This document shows, piece by piece, positions 32,841 to 45,290 of a stretch of DNA of 64,000 nt. The notes under the pieces were generated by a model. It saw only the letters and a program-made list of their open reading frames with translations, was not told the origin of the DNA and searched no databases. The stretch spans positions 24,862,001-24,926,000 of the forward strand of contig OX344764.1 in assembly GCA_947034895.1 (NCBI GenBank), read 5' to 3'. Both the position numbers and the translations under genes were made by a program. Each line of letters opens with the position of its first letter. The stretch's first letter is position 1. The DNA is from Rhytidiadelphus loreus. Lineage: Eukaryota > Streptophyta > Bryopsida > Hypnales > Hylocomiaceae.

Positions 32841-35439
32841 AAGATTAAATCTTAAATTACATATTTTTGTTTAAAAAGAAACTATGTGATATTGAATCTT
32901 ACTTTCGTGAACAAACCAAAGAAAGAGAATAAATTCCAACCATTTTGCATTGATTGGCAACATAACATTCTTATTGAGGGGTAGTCAACAATACCTTCTA
33001 AATATGCTACGGCATTGTATTTCACACTCTCCTCATAAAGCATAATCACAACTAACCGAAGGTAGGATAATCCATTGTCATCCCTTTGGTCTTTGGGCAT
33101 CTTTAGAGTACTCAAATTCACAACCCTTTTTGGTACAATTAAACAACAAATTAGATAATTTTTCACATGTACTTTGGTCAACTCATTTTTTAGCAAAACA
33201 CACACATGTTAGATGGTCAAAGAAGAAATATGTTGTTGTTCCTACATGGAGACTATTCTCATCCATTTTAATTTTTATGTGGTATTTTTAGCAATGCTCG
33301 TCCAAAAGCATCACTTAAGATTGTAGACTAATAAATGAACCTTTTGTCAAGTGTAGAAATTGCATCATTAGGAGGAAATTGAACCCACAAAGAGGCTTTG
33401 GGTTTTCTTACTAATTTTAATATTAATTGAATAGTACTAGTATGAGGGTAGCCACGTAGGATTGCTTGTGGTCATTTGGTGTGTAGAAATTTGTGGGGGC
33501 ATGTGCTCAATCCTCCATGATTAAACCATCATGAGATTGTAAAGATGAATTAAGGAATGATGACAAATTTTTGAATTCATCATGCAATTCTTGGCCCAAT
33601 TAGTAAATTGAGAAGGCTCTTCCCACCCAAATTTATGAGATTGTGGAGATGGATTGGCTAATGATGATAAATTTTTGAATTCATTATGAAATTTTTGGTC
33701 CAATTAGCAAGTTGAGAAGGCTCTTCCCATCCAAATTTTTGCATTACAAAGCAACCTCTTTTAGGGTTCAATTTTTCCCTAATGATTGTATCTTTTTAAT
33801 ACTCATGCACCTCTTCAATTACATGTTGATGTTTTGGGTTCTTGTTTTGCAAAACAATTCTAAATTCTCCAACAAAAAAAGTTTTTTTAGCACAATGATG
33901 ACAGTTTTTGTTGTAGGAGTTGCCGTAGACCACTATTGTATTATGCTTCAATTATGTGCCCTACAAAAGAACATCGATGCCATTTATGTCCAAATTGACA
34001 CCTCTATCAATGCCAACATGGCGATGAAAGTGGATACATTCCTGAAGAAGGTCAAGACCTCAAAGAATGCCAAGATTGAGAAGAGTAACTAGTCATGCTA
34101 GTTTAGGTAGGCTCGTGTAGACTTGTGTAGTAAAAACCCTTATATTGTGACCATACGTGACCTAGGTTGTGTGCAAAACATACAGGTATTCATATACGTT
34201 TGTCTGTTGATCTAGATGGACAAACAATTGACTTAAATGGATAGCCATTCAAAAGAAGAAGAATTTTTTAAGAATTACTAATGGATGTTGGGTTGAATCT
34301 TAATGTTTCATTGGTCTGACGGACTTCAAAACATGATGTGATGCCAATATCAAGTACAACTACAATTTTGCAATCATGATCATGCATCAACTTTCTACAT
34401 TGCGAGTTCCAATCATGGAGTTTGGACAACATTCTACTTGTTCCACTTTGGCTTTGCCAAGTCTTATCTCATATGAGGTAGTATTTGCACTAGTGGTGTT
34501 CAATGAAATTATGAAATGGTGACAATTCTAGATTGAAGTTGTCACAATGGCAATCCTTTATCTTTTCACTTCATTAGGATGCAAGAGGATGCAATTGAAA
34601 CCAAAAATTAGGGAATACAATTTGGCTAAGGGTAATTTTGGATATATATTCTTTATATAATCACTTCAATTATAGTTATTTATCACTACATACATTCGAT
34701 TATGTTGCTACCATCCTTTACTCTTCCATTTTATACAGTGGAATTGTACATATTTGCCTTAATTTCTTTTGAAATCAATGGTCTCAAAAAATTCCCTTTT
34801 GTAATATCTTTAGTTGGAAATGGTCTATTTTGTACTTTAATACATTTTAGACACTTAAATCCAGTGCCAAATATGGTAAAACTACTCATTCCCAACTAGG
34901 TACCCATACCCAAATTGTAGGGTGCAACCATTTCCAACTAAGGCTAGAACAAATTTCCATCTAAACCTTGGAATGTTTTTTTTATTCTGAGACTAATAAG
35001 GTCATGACACATGTCTTGAAGTAGTGAACAAAAAAGTAATAAGTAGTAAGTGGAAAAGGAATTCTTAAATGATTGGAATTAGAAGACTCTATACATTAGC
35101 TGTAAGTTCAAACCAAAATTGCAGCTTCCAAAATTCATAGAAATTTCAATTCAAGGCATAAAATTACCAAAAAAATTGTAATCCCTATAATTTCTATCTT
35201 TCTACATGGAAAAAAATTTACATTGTTTTTTCCTACTCTAGAACATGGGTGTAATTGCTTAAGTAATTGGCTATAGGTGGGTTTAGGGTTTAGGATTTTT
35301 TTCTACTCTAGAATATGGGTTTAGATGTCATTGTCTAATCATTTAACTACAAAGAAAAAACAAACTAGGGCAAAAAACTAAGGGCAAATTATTAGTCCCT
35401 ACCAACTCAAAACTAATAAATAATTATCCTCGATTGCAA
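32841..35439. other. Intergenic DNA, nothing firmly recognised
   Basis: AT-rich, with a local duplication at 33530-33625 and 33640-33730 (GAGATTGT-GA-ATGAATT, GAGAAGGCTCTTCCCA). The 126-codon frame at 33712-34092 matches nothing I know. Confidence 0.45.
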
Positions 35440-36620
35440 ATGATTGGTTAGTCCCTTCATATCTATTGTATATTCCATTGAGATTCCATTTTATCTTTTT
35501 ATATGTAATCTTTTTAAATGCAACTCTTGGAAAATAGAGACAATTGAAAGGGTAAGAAGCCAATATCCCTTCCGAGAGTACCTCATTGGTATATGCAACA
35601 AGGTGACATATGAGTCATGTATGTGCTATGAGTAACAAGCCTATTAGTTGCGTAGAACCCTTTATTTTATTTTAGGTCAAATTTTCATCTTACGTATCAT
35701 TTTGAGAACTTAAACTTTATTTACATAGCCCACTGGTTGTCTAGAGTTTAAAAAGAACTTAAATACTAAGTACTATTTACATGACAACTTTGAAAAAATA
35801 ATAAAAAATATAAATACCTAATGTTTTAGGAGATTATGCCCCTGATCGGCCTAACTTGAAGAATTTTTTAAATTGATGAAATCCGTAGAATTTTCAATAG
35901 AAATAGATCGCAAAGGTTTGAATTCTCTCCTCGATGGTATCATTTCTACAAAGTGATGTGGCTATATAAAAATTGATTAGATATTAAAGAGAAAAGACGA
36001 AATGGTTCTTTTTTCTAGAGTACACAACTAATACTTTTAGAATCACACATCCACCTATATATAGTTCATAATTAAACAAGTCAAGTACATGGCCTTTGTC
36101 TTTTTAGAGGATAAAATTAGTGCTTTAGGAGTCATGCATCTTGCATCTACGTGTGTGTAGTTCGTTGTGGATAGTAGCTCTTTTTCAGAAGATTTTGGTA
36201 TCTTTCAAAGTTGAAAATCATTCTATTTACTCTTTTGCACATCATTGATCAAACTCATCTACTCCCTTCATGTCCATTCTCTACTTTATATAAAATACGA
36301 GAGGTTTGAATTCCTCTCTAATGGTGCCATTCATATAAAATTTTGTATCCTATGAATGTTAAGTTGGTATTGAGGAGACTTGGCATGATTAGACAAAAAA
36401 CACATGCGTATTTTCTTTAAAAAAAGATACAACTAAAATAATGGTCAATCATGCATCTAGCTATCTATAGTTCCGTGTAGTAGTACCTTTTGAAAGATTT
36501 GGTATCTTTTAAACTTGACAATCAATCTAGTCTATTCATTCTAATCTATACAGTCTAGCCTATCTAGTCTAATCTATTCAAATTTGTCTTTTCATCCCAA
36601 TTTAGTATTCTATCCATTAC

Positions 36621-36909
36621 ATTAGAGAATTTTTCAAGCCATTGAGAGACCTTGAGTTCCCTAATGTTCTTGGACTGTGGAAACGTTGCAGAAGCAGCAG
36701 TCCAACATGGCATAGAGATTGCCACGTCGGATTGCATTAATTAATTTTAGAATATTTTTTAAATATATTATATAAAAAATAGTTTATTTTCATTTTCATT
36801 TATTAATTTTTATTTATTTATTATTAAATATTCTAACTATCTGGCCATGGTTTGCAATATGGGGGACCATGACCAAACAGTCTCTTAGAAGCCTCATTTC
36901 TCCCCTAAT
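36621..36909. mobile_element. MITE of the ATTAGATGG family inside the array
   Basis: Left ATTAGAGAATTTTTCAAGCC; complement of the right end ATTAGGGGAGAAATGAGGCT; subterminal GAGAGACC on the left and GTCTCTTA on the right. The interior has GCCACGTCGGATTGC, like the CACGTAGGAC of the other copies. Confidence 0.7.
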
Positions 36910-37090
36910 GTCCAGTCTCGTCTTTTCAATCTAGTTTAGTACTTATATAGTCTAATCTCTCCCTAAAGGGATTCCTACAACATATCGTGGCCAAATGAAA
37001 CTTGACCAAATGTTGAAGAAACATGTCCACATGATTAAACAAAATGAAGATATAATTTTATATTGTAGAAGACACAATTCATACTCCAAG

Positions 37091-37211
37091 CACTACTAGA
37101 AAAAAAGACCCAAATCAACAATGTTCATTTGATTTAGTCATCTAAATTTAGACAATTTGAATATTTATCTTGATTCAAAGATATTGACTTGGATCATGTT
37201 TTCTACTAGTA
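37091..37211. mobile_element. CACTA-type MITE, copy of 17571-17695
   Basis: Begins CACTACTAGAAAAAAAGACC and ends TTTTCTACTAGTA with a degraded right terminus, flanked by AAG on both sides. It lies at the same place in the array module as its copy, so the pair was probably duplicated with the module. Confidence 0.75.
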
Positions 37212-37420
37212 AAGAGTCATGCATCTTCCTCTCCATAATTACTTATAGATCCATTTTGAAAGATTTAGTATCTCTCAAACTTGATGTCAAATTGACTCAA
37301 TGATTAATTAGTCCCCTCATATCCATTGCTTCTCTAAGAAATTGAAATTCTATTGTGCCCTTTTATATATATTCCTTTTAAATGAAATTCTTGGAAAATA
37401 GAGACACTTGAAGGGGTAAG

Positions 37421-39310
37421 AAGTTAAAAAAGTGAATGGAGAATATACTGAAAACAAAATGGAGAACATGAATTAATGAAACACAATGCCATGAAAACCT
37501 GATGAACACCAAATGAATATGACAATAAAATAGAGAGAAAAGGAAAAGGAATTGCAATTTATTTTCATCATTATTTCCTTTTTCCTTGATTACCATTAGT
37601 ATCGATTAGGTTTTCATTGGAGTCTTCCGAGGTTGTCAATTCCTTGCCCTTTCCTTCCTATTTTATTGCCATTTGCCGTTGTGGTATTCATTTTCGTTTT
37701 CATGAAAAAATTCTGTATTAAAACCTAATGAAATAGAAGACGAAAAGAGAGTAAACCAAAAATGAGACCAGAATCGAAATCGAAATTCAATCTCAATCTC
37801 AATGAAGATAAAATTAATAACCAATTGAAAATGAAATGATAATACATGTTCAAAAGAATTGGAAAAGTTCAGCTCCGTTGCTAACTGTAGAATAAAGTGT
37901 CAACACTGTCACGGAGACGGCAGTTCAAAAACGGCGCAGTAATTGAAAAGAAAAACTTGAAGGGCAAATGATATTGAAACTTTGATTGAACTCAAATTGA
38001 CTGTAAAAAACTGCATTGCAAAGGAGTACTCAAACAACTGAAACGGACTAGAACCAAATTAACATCTGATTACAAGGTGCATAAAATATCAATTGAAATT
38101 CAGTTCAAGATTGATTAAAGAAAAGAACCAAACACGTGAATTGCGAACAAAGTGACATCGTGGAGATCTGCTGACGCCAGTGATTTCAACAAGATATCTC
38201 GAATATTCACCTCCCGCCTCGAATTGTTGTCCAAGTGTTCGAGGTGAGGACGACTTCGTACCCATCAAAAGTTCCAAGAGCACCGTTAGAGAGAACCGAG
38301 AATCCCCGTCTCATCTATTTAGTCATCGGGGTTAAGAGTTTACGGATAACACCCTCATACTCCTAAGTTACCCTACAAACGAACATCTCACCAAGGACCA
38401 ACTGAAAAAGGCATATATATGCAACACTGCATCATTCATAACACAAACGTAAAAAAAGGTCACGCTGCATATAGAAACGGTCACGCTGTGTACCAATGGA
38501 TTTCTCTTCCTCCTCTATAAATCTCTGAAGTCGTACTCCGGGGCATACAAAAGTGAGTATCAGTTACAACATTCGAATCAGCACAACTGACACTTTTAAC
38601 AACAAAACCGTCTGCAGCTATGTAAGAGAATAGCACTGGAAAGGTTAAAAAGCCAAGCCAGCAAGCATACTGCAGTCATTCACCAGGGATTGGAGTGGGT
38701 CCGAGTAATTGCCGTGATCATAGTTTTTGATTAGTGAGAATCTCTAAGGTAAAGAAACGCTAAGCTACCCGTTCAACCAACAACGTAACTGGGATCGATA
38801 CAAAAAGATCGAACAATTCGCAATGTAGCATAATGCAAGAAAATACCTCTATTGAGAGGGCTTCACATGCGGAGGCCACCCTGAGATGGATAATGGATTC
38901 CTACAGTACAATGACCTGCGGTGGTGGAACCAACCAATCTAAAGCCCATGATTCCGGTCGCAGCACTCACGACAGGCATCGATCGATCCAACTAGCTATA
39001 ACCAAAAGGGATCCGAAATAATGTAGAATTCACTTGGGTTCCCCATCCCAGGCCAAGGAACAAGCACTCACTCTGACAGGAGTTGGCAATAATCCAGGAG
39101 AGGTGGCAAAGATCGGCAAACAGGGAATAAAAATGATCGCTATGAACTGAGATACCTAGTCCTCCATAATAGTAGGTCCCCGTGGAGGTCCACTTCAGCT
39201 CCGAAAAAATGTCCGCAACAGCTGAAAGTGCGTAATGCTGCAACCCTGGCTTGCCAAAGAATTTACCCCAAAGCTTCAACACAGCCTAATAATAGAAAAA
39301 TTCTCTTTCT
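37421..39310. other. Intergenic DNA and probable 3' flank of the kinase gene
   Basis: No gene recognised. A less AT-rich patch at 38150-38310 has a short minus-strand frame without known similarity. The part close to 39310 is probably kinase 3' UTR. Confidence 0.4.
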
Positions 39311-42300
39311 TCACTTCACAGAGCTGCGCCCCAATCCATTGCCAGCTTCGACAATTTCTGGCCCCTCGCTTTTCCTCCGTTGGCCCCTGTACTCAAGATG
39401 CTTTGAATCCCCATGACCTGCTGCGGTGGCATGTCGCAGGGCTCGTTGGACCTGCCGCCCATGGTCTTCCAAATCAAAATCTACAGCCGAAGCTCCGGAG
39501 TAACCTGGGTGGAGAAGGGGTCCAGAATGATACATCCGCTCTTGCTGAGTCTTTAACCCCTGCAGACAATCAACTCAGAATATTTGCATACTCACAACCC
39601 TAGGTTCGGCTTCATAACTTCTACACACTTAATTCATAGAAAACTCAATAATGGCCTCTCTATCGGACGAGTCACTGTTGCTCTAACTACTCGCATGCAG
39701 ATCGTGGGTCTGAAATGTATTGGGCACCCATTTATAAACACCGCTCGTGTGTACCCTAGCCTGGAATCGAAAAGTGATCAATCTGTAGCAGAAATGAAAA
39801 TGAGGACCGACGCTATATTCCGACCCCGGCCAACAAATAACTAAGTACGTACACCTCACAGTACACGACGGACCTCAATATGCAATTCCCCCAGTGGCAA
39901 ACTCCCTCTCCAGCTGTCCTCATAAAGCAACCTTTACACGTCTTTCTACAAGATTGAACATCTGATCACAACTCTCAAAACAAGGATGCCATCGTCTCAA
40001 AGGACTCGCACTTCCAGAGGTCAAAGAATCTAAAATAATTGCTACGGTCTACATCATCGGACCCTAAGTTGTCATGATTTGAACTTGATAATGCCCCTGA
40101 GAACCACGCTCGACCCCATGCACACCATTAATTTTGACAGAATTAACAGAAGCTGCTAAAGCAACTTGAGAACTACTCTGCACAAGCAGTTCTCATATAT
40201 AGGTAATAGTTGGCTTCAGGGACGTTACCACAATTGGAACCTTCGAATCCCTTTGATGAGAATCAACGGCAGGCACATCCCGTCTGTAAGGACCATCATT
40301 TGCAGTGGTGTAAGGCTGGTCATGTTTGTAGCTCGGTTCTCGCTTGGACAAGTCATTCTTGTGGTTGGCTTCCGATCTGTCACTGCGCCTGCCAAGGGTA
40401 CCGCCCTCGTTATGTCCTACATCACTATCTCGTGTTCTTCCGCTACCCCGGTCCCTGTAATGGTTACCACCTGGCCCATTTCTGTTAGCAAGAGCAGATG
40501 CTAGGCTAGGCTTATCACCTAGAAGACCATAACTCCCCTGGTGTAGATCGGCCACTGTCATAGTCTTCCGAGACATTGACCGTGATCCGCCAGTCCGAGG
40601 GTCCTCGTCTCTGTGTTTCTTATTCCAGGAGCCACCTGCAGCGCTGGCACTTAATGGAGGCTGAGGTCCTGAGCGTGTTGCAACAGAAGGAACACCGTAT
40701 GGTCGGCTTAGCGTGACTGGTGATGTGCCTTGCACTTCCACAAATGATCCTCGTGGTTGGGCAGCGTGCATAGCGTAGGCGACAGCCTTGTCTTCATGTA
40801 GAGGACCAAACTTTTCACTCTTACTTTTTGATTGACCTGGCCTTGTTCGCGATCTCTGTAAGCAAAAAGCAAAAAATATCAGCGCTCTAGCAGAGTCCAA
40901 GAACTCCAAACACTAAAGACACTGAAACAACAAATCACTTGCTGACTTAGGCCACAAAAGCACTGTAGGAATGTCATACATATGCAAGAGAAGCAGCAAG
41001 TTCAGCATTCGCCTCCGGAGCACCACCAGGTCGTGCACGATCCCGAACCGGGCGTTTTGTCTCCGCGTTCCTCGTTCTTGCTCCCTGTGCCCTTTGTCTG
41101 CCACGATTAACACGCATAACAGTCGCTGAGAACTCCAAATATGGCCACTGCAGATGAATGAAACTACTGGGAACTACAACTAGATATCTATTAATCAGGT
41201 GTTCCGTTAGATACAGCCAATAGGTTGCTATGACAACCACATAAAACTGCTTTACATTCTATTTCTAGGGCATAGGATACACAAAAATGCTTAAATTAAA
41301 AATAATACACTCATGGATGAAAGAAACTCGAATAGGGTAAGAAAGATTATTAAAACCATAGCTTGCTCAAGGAGGAATATTTACCTGCGAGCCTCATCAT
41401 CCCGAATCTTGGCATCAAACTCTTTACTTGGAGGGTATTGGGGCAAGCTTGAGGGATCGCATGCAAGAGGCTTGGTGGTGAAAAACTGCACAAAACAATG
41501 AACAAATTTGAAAAGAGCACGAAAACAATACAATAACTTGAATGGAAAACTCCTACCTCAAGATCAATGAGAACACCTATTATGCCAAGGCTTATGGGAG
41601 AGCTTATCGACCGCTGCATGATAAACAAGTCAAAAGCACTGCGACAGCTCACCTCACTGGCTAAAGCCTGGGCAGCACTTCCCCTGTCGGCAGGTTCAAT
41701 GGCTAAGAGTGTGTCGAGCAAAGCTAGGGATGAGGCAGGAAATTCTTTAAACGTCTCGTGGATGCAGCGCTTGTATGGTTGTTGTGGCTTAAATATGGTG
41801 GCATGGGGTAATTTAGACTTCCTCCAATATTCTTCGGATGGAGAGCCACACAGCTTAAAAATCTTGTGTAGCTGTTCGACCTACATCCACACACCCATGA
41901 CACAAACCCTCCATTTAGGATTATTTGTAAGCCAAACACTCGCACACCTCCATAGGCTCTGTTCAGATAGAAAAGAAATTAAGAAATAATCCATAGCACG
42001 AAGCATAGCCGTATCAAAAGAATTTCCTACTTGGAAGTCTATAATGTCCATAAACAACAACTCAGAAGTCATGAAATATGATGAGACTCATATCTCCCCA
42101 GAAGGATGTTCCCAGAGGAGACAGTAATATTTTGCCTTGAAATAGGTAAGATTAAGAACTGCAACGTTCTGACATGCAGCCAGACAAATTGCCAATCGGA
42201 AAACTGCCACAATCGTTGACAATGCAAATTATTATTATCAAACCTCAGTTCGTCCAGGCATGATAGGTTTGCCAGCTAGTAGCTCCGCCAGTATGCAGCC

Positions 42301-43594
42301 TGTACTCCAAAGATCCACAGCCACACCGTACTCTGTAGCTCCAAGCAGTAGCTCAGGAGGACGGTACCACAGAGTCACAACACGACTTGTCAGAGGCTGC
42401 TTCTGATCTGGATTAAAGAAAGTTGCGAGTCCAAAATCCGCAATTTTTAAGACGCCTCCATTGTCCAACAATAGGTTGGATCCTTTGATGTCTCGATGCA
42501 GAACCCCCTGTCGATGACAATGCTCCAGTCCGCGAAGCAACTGCTGCAGGTAACATTTTACCTGTTCATGCCCAGTCATACAACACGTTCAGAGAGAATC
42601 CCAAAGAGAACATCCGCAGCTCGAACTAAAATACTGTTAGCGTGCGGGTTGTCCTTGAACGTACTCTTTAACGGCAACTTGAGTTGAACTATCTCAATGC
42701 GTACCCAATTACGAACGCTCTAATATTGTAAAGGCTTCAATTGCTTTAAGCGAACCCATACAGCTGGAGTGGTGCGCGTGTTCAAACCTGCGCTTCCGTG
42801 AACATTATGCCTGGGCAAGCGGCCAGGCCGGCCAGATCATGTTCCATATACTCAAAGACAAGGTAGAGGCTGCAAGACATTCGCGAAGTCACCAACCCTT
42901 CGAGCTTCACCACATTCGGATGATCGAGGCGTCGTAGCACCTGAATCTCACGTGCCATAAAACGAACGCTCTCCGGTTCCAGATTATCGAATCGAACCTT
43001 CTTCAAAGCCACAATCTTCCCCGTTTCAAGATCCCGCGCCTTGTACACATTGCTGTAGGTTCCCTGTCCAATCTGAAACCAACCAAGAGTCCACCGTTAA
43101 TGCCGACTTTCTCTCCAGACTCACAATGCAATAGACAGACACCTTCAATTAAGAAAAGCACTCACTTTATCCAGCTTTTCGAACGACGCCGCATGCCGGG
43201 GTATCCATCCCTTAATGGCTTCGCCTGCCACCTGGGACAGCCAGCTCGGCCATCCGGCAGCGACCTGCTCCCCCTCCAAGCTCTTGGGCACCGCGCCCGA
43301 CCGGGGATGCGGCTCTGCATGCGCCCTGTCTCGTCTCGACCTGCCATGCGCGACTGCATCGCCGCCTGATTGCAGCTCCGCCAACTGCGTCCCATTCTGC
43401 TTCGGTCGCACCTTATTCCGATCCTCCTTCTCAACCACAAACACCGTGTCCGCCGTCTCCACCTTGGCGCTCGCATTCGAGCGACGCACCCCACCCGTCC
43501 TCGCGGAGCTCGGGTGGCTCGTCTTCTCCCCCGCCTTAGGGGTGCTGTCCAACTCCTCCGGGGGTACCCTAGACTTAGCACACGCACAGCCCAT
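39311..43594 (-). CDS. CDK-like Ser/Thr kinase of the plant IBS1 / CDKC-related subfamily, probably N-myristoylated
   Basis: Eight exons on the minus strand: 43166-43594, 42788-43072, 42244-42561, 41653-41880, 41385-41485, 40980-41097, 40229-40855 and 39311-39559, in phase, about 784 residues. It starts MGCACAK, a typical N-myristoylation and palmitoylation signal of this subfamily. The kinase domain runs from about 138 to 430, with GQGTYSNVY loop, catalytic K167, PESVRFMAREI in place of the cyclin-binding helix, HRDIKGSN (D262), DFG (D280) and TLWYRPPELLLG. A basic linker with EANAELAASL, a Ser/Arg-rich region and a YHSGPLLHP plus LEDHGRQVQRALR end match the C-terminal layout of Arabidopsis IBS1-like kinases. 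Such kinases phosphorylate Ser/Thr proteins; Arabidopsis IBS1 affects priming of defence. The donor of exon 7 could also be 12 bp earlier (40241), and an exon between 7 and 8 cannot be excluded. Confidence 0.9.
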
Positions 43595-43599
43595 TCCTG

Positions 43600-44340
43600 T
43601 GCCTCGCTCGACCAGGCACCAATCTCCCTAGGGCTGCTGCCGGACCTTTTCCGGCCTACGCAAGCACTACTCGTACACCTTCTGCACCACCACATGTGCC
43701 CGCTGCACGGCCATGCCCCCGATAACCAAACCCTCGCTCAACAACCTCACTCCCCCACAACAACCTACATCCACCACAACCGCACTCAAACTTAAACTCC
43801 CCGTCACACAAACACTCCACCACCATCCACTTCACCTCCACCCCCGCCACTCCTATCGTCCCGCCTCCTCTTTCCACCAGCCTCACCACTTCCATCCCCC
43901 ACCGCGCTTCGCATTACACTCCCGTCCCCCTCCCGCTTGCTCCTAACATCAACCACCATCAATCGCTTCTCCCTCTCCCACTTCTCTCCCCTCACAGTTC
44001 TCTCCCACCGCCGTCACCTCCACAACTCACCATCTCCAAACCTCCCCCCCCCTATACTCCGCCCTCTCTTCTCCCCCTATCCTACCCTAATCCCGCTCCA
44101 GCAATGTGTCAGAGTCTCCCTGACGAAACCAGTCCCAGAGTAATTCCACGGCGCCTCAAATAGAACGTCCCTATGTCTCTACTTCGTACCTCCACAACAA
44201 CACCGCAAATGCCACTCCCTCACCGACGCCTCTCTCCCTGCCACTCACCCAGTCAACGAACTAACCCCGAAACGCGACATCCAAACAACAGGATACAACC
44301 ACCACCACGGGATACATTCAACCGATCACGGCCAAGAGAT
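43600..44340 (-). promoter_or_regulatory. Kinase leader or promoter with extreme strand skew
   Basis: On the plus strand this stretch is rich in C, T and A and very poor in G; the kinase-sense strand is thus purine/G-rich and C-poor. No coding frame is convincing. Given its position immediately 5' of the start codon it is probably the 5' UTR and core promoter. No TATA box could be fixed. Confidence 0.5.
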
Positions 44341-44439
44341 TAAGAGGATCGCTTCTCTTAAAAAACAAAAAAACGTTCTCCCTTTAGAACTCTTCCGGTT
44401 CTTCCCCCTCCCCGAGAAAAAAACACGATGCGAGCGGGG

Positions 44440-45290
44440 TTCGTGAAAGCGACAGCAAAAGAGCGCGAAAGCCAAAGAGGCTACGCGAAGCTCTAGAGGG
44501 CGATATAGAGCGCGATATGAAGCGGGCAAAGCTCAAGGAGAACATGAAAGAGAAGAAGAAGGAGAACGACAAGCAGGACCAGGAGCGACAAACAACAAGC
44601 GGCCCGAAGACGCCATCGCCATCGCCATCGCCAAAGTGAGGGGGCTGCGTGCGGGGAGCTCCCTGGCACTGGCTGGAGCCCGCCAATGCCCATCGCCTCG
44701 ACAGTTCCGGGAACACGAAGCCTTGGGGACGGAGGACAGTTCCCCATGGAATATCGGGTCTGGGGAGCGCCCGGGCTGGGAGCGCGGGACCGCGGGCCAA
44801 CGGTATACTGGGCGCGGGAGGGAGCCGGGGGCTGTCCCGTCACCCACCTGAGTAGATATCGGGGCACGGGAACTCCACGGGAGCGTGTCGGGCACTCTAG
44901 AGAACGGATTGAGGACATGGGAACTCTACGAGAGCGTCTGGGGGACGCCTTGGGGAGTGGGGTGGGATCGTCCGGGGAACGTCCCTGTGTTCCCGTGGAT
45001 GCATGTGAGGGGCATGTTCCCAGTGGCAGGGAGGGCGGGTTGATAAACTTGATACCTTATGGGTAACTGAAGTAGAGAGCATTTAAAGTTACTTTCGGGA
45101 GGGACAGAGAGCATTAAAAGTTACTTTAGAGAGCATTAAAAGTTACTTTCGGGGGGACTGCAGATCTGGGATAGACTTTCCCGTGCCGGCGCAGGTTGAG
45201 GGGCCTTGGGGCTCGGGTTTCTGTAGGTCAGTGACCGGCCTCATTATTTACTAGACGGTTGCAGCGTGAGGTAACGTGCCCCCCCTTTGA
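44440..45290. other. GC-rich island upstream of the kinase, coding status unclear
   Basis: Base composition changes sharply to GC-rich, unlike the AT-rich surroundings. Frames are open on both strands, as expected of GC-rich DNA. A plus-strand frame runs from about 44447 to 44853 and another (44519-44641) encodes a short Lys/Glu-rich peptide ending in TPSPSPSPK. None resembles a known protein. Short repeats such as GGGAACTC-ACG-GAGCGT (44868 and 44920) are present. Confidence 0.4.
45073..45157 (+). repeat. Three copies of AGAGAGCATTAAAAGTTACTTT
   Basis: Units start near 45073, 45106 and 45127. The first has a T for A in the middle; the first and last are followed by CGGGAGGGAC- or CGGGGGGAC-like sequence. 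Confidence 0.85.

Larger units (their letters stand above)
35440..37420 (+). repeat. Tandem repeat array with units of about 385 bp, carrying two transposon insertions
   Basis: Unit starts (GGTTTGAATTCTCTCC-like) lie near 35915, 36300 and 36955. Removing the 289 bp MITE from the last interval leaves about 365-385 bp, close to the first. The ends (35440-35560 and 37250-37420) match the dispersed repeat with AGTCCC-TCATATC-ATTG and GGAAAATAGAGACA. The same module occurs at 16.6-18.8 kb and inverted at 26.2-27.3 kb. Confidence 0.65.

Noticed and set aside
33712..34092. 126-codon plus-strand frame with a hydrophobic stretch
   Set aside because: Amino-acid composition reflects AT-rich DNA and no family could be named.
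43215..43631. Plus-strand frames opposite the first kinase exon
   Set aside because: Shadows of the GC-rich coding exon on the other strand.
44384..44918. Several long overlapping frames on both strands
   Set aside because: GC-rich DNA lacks stops by chance; frames are of similar length on both strands and match nothing.
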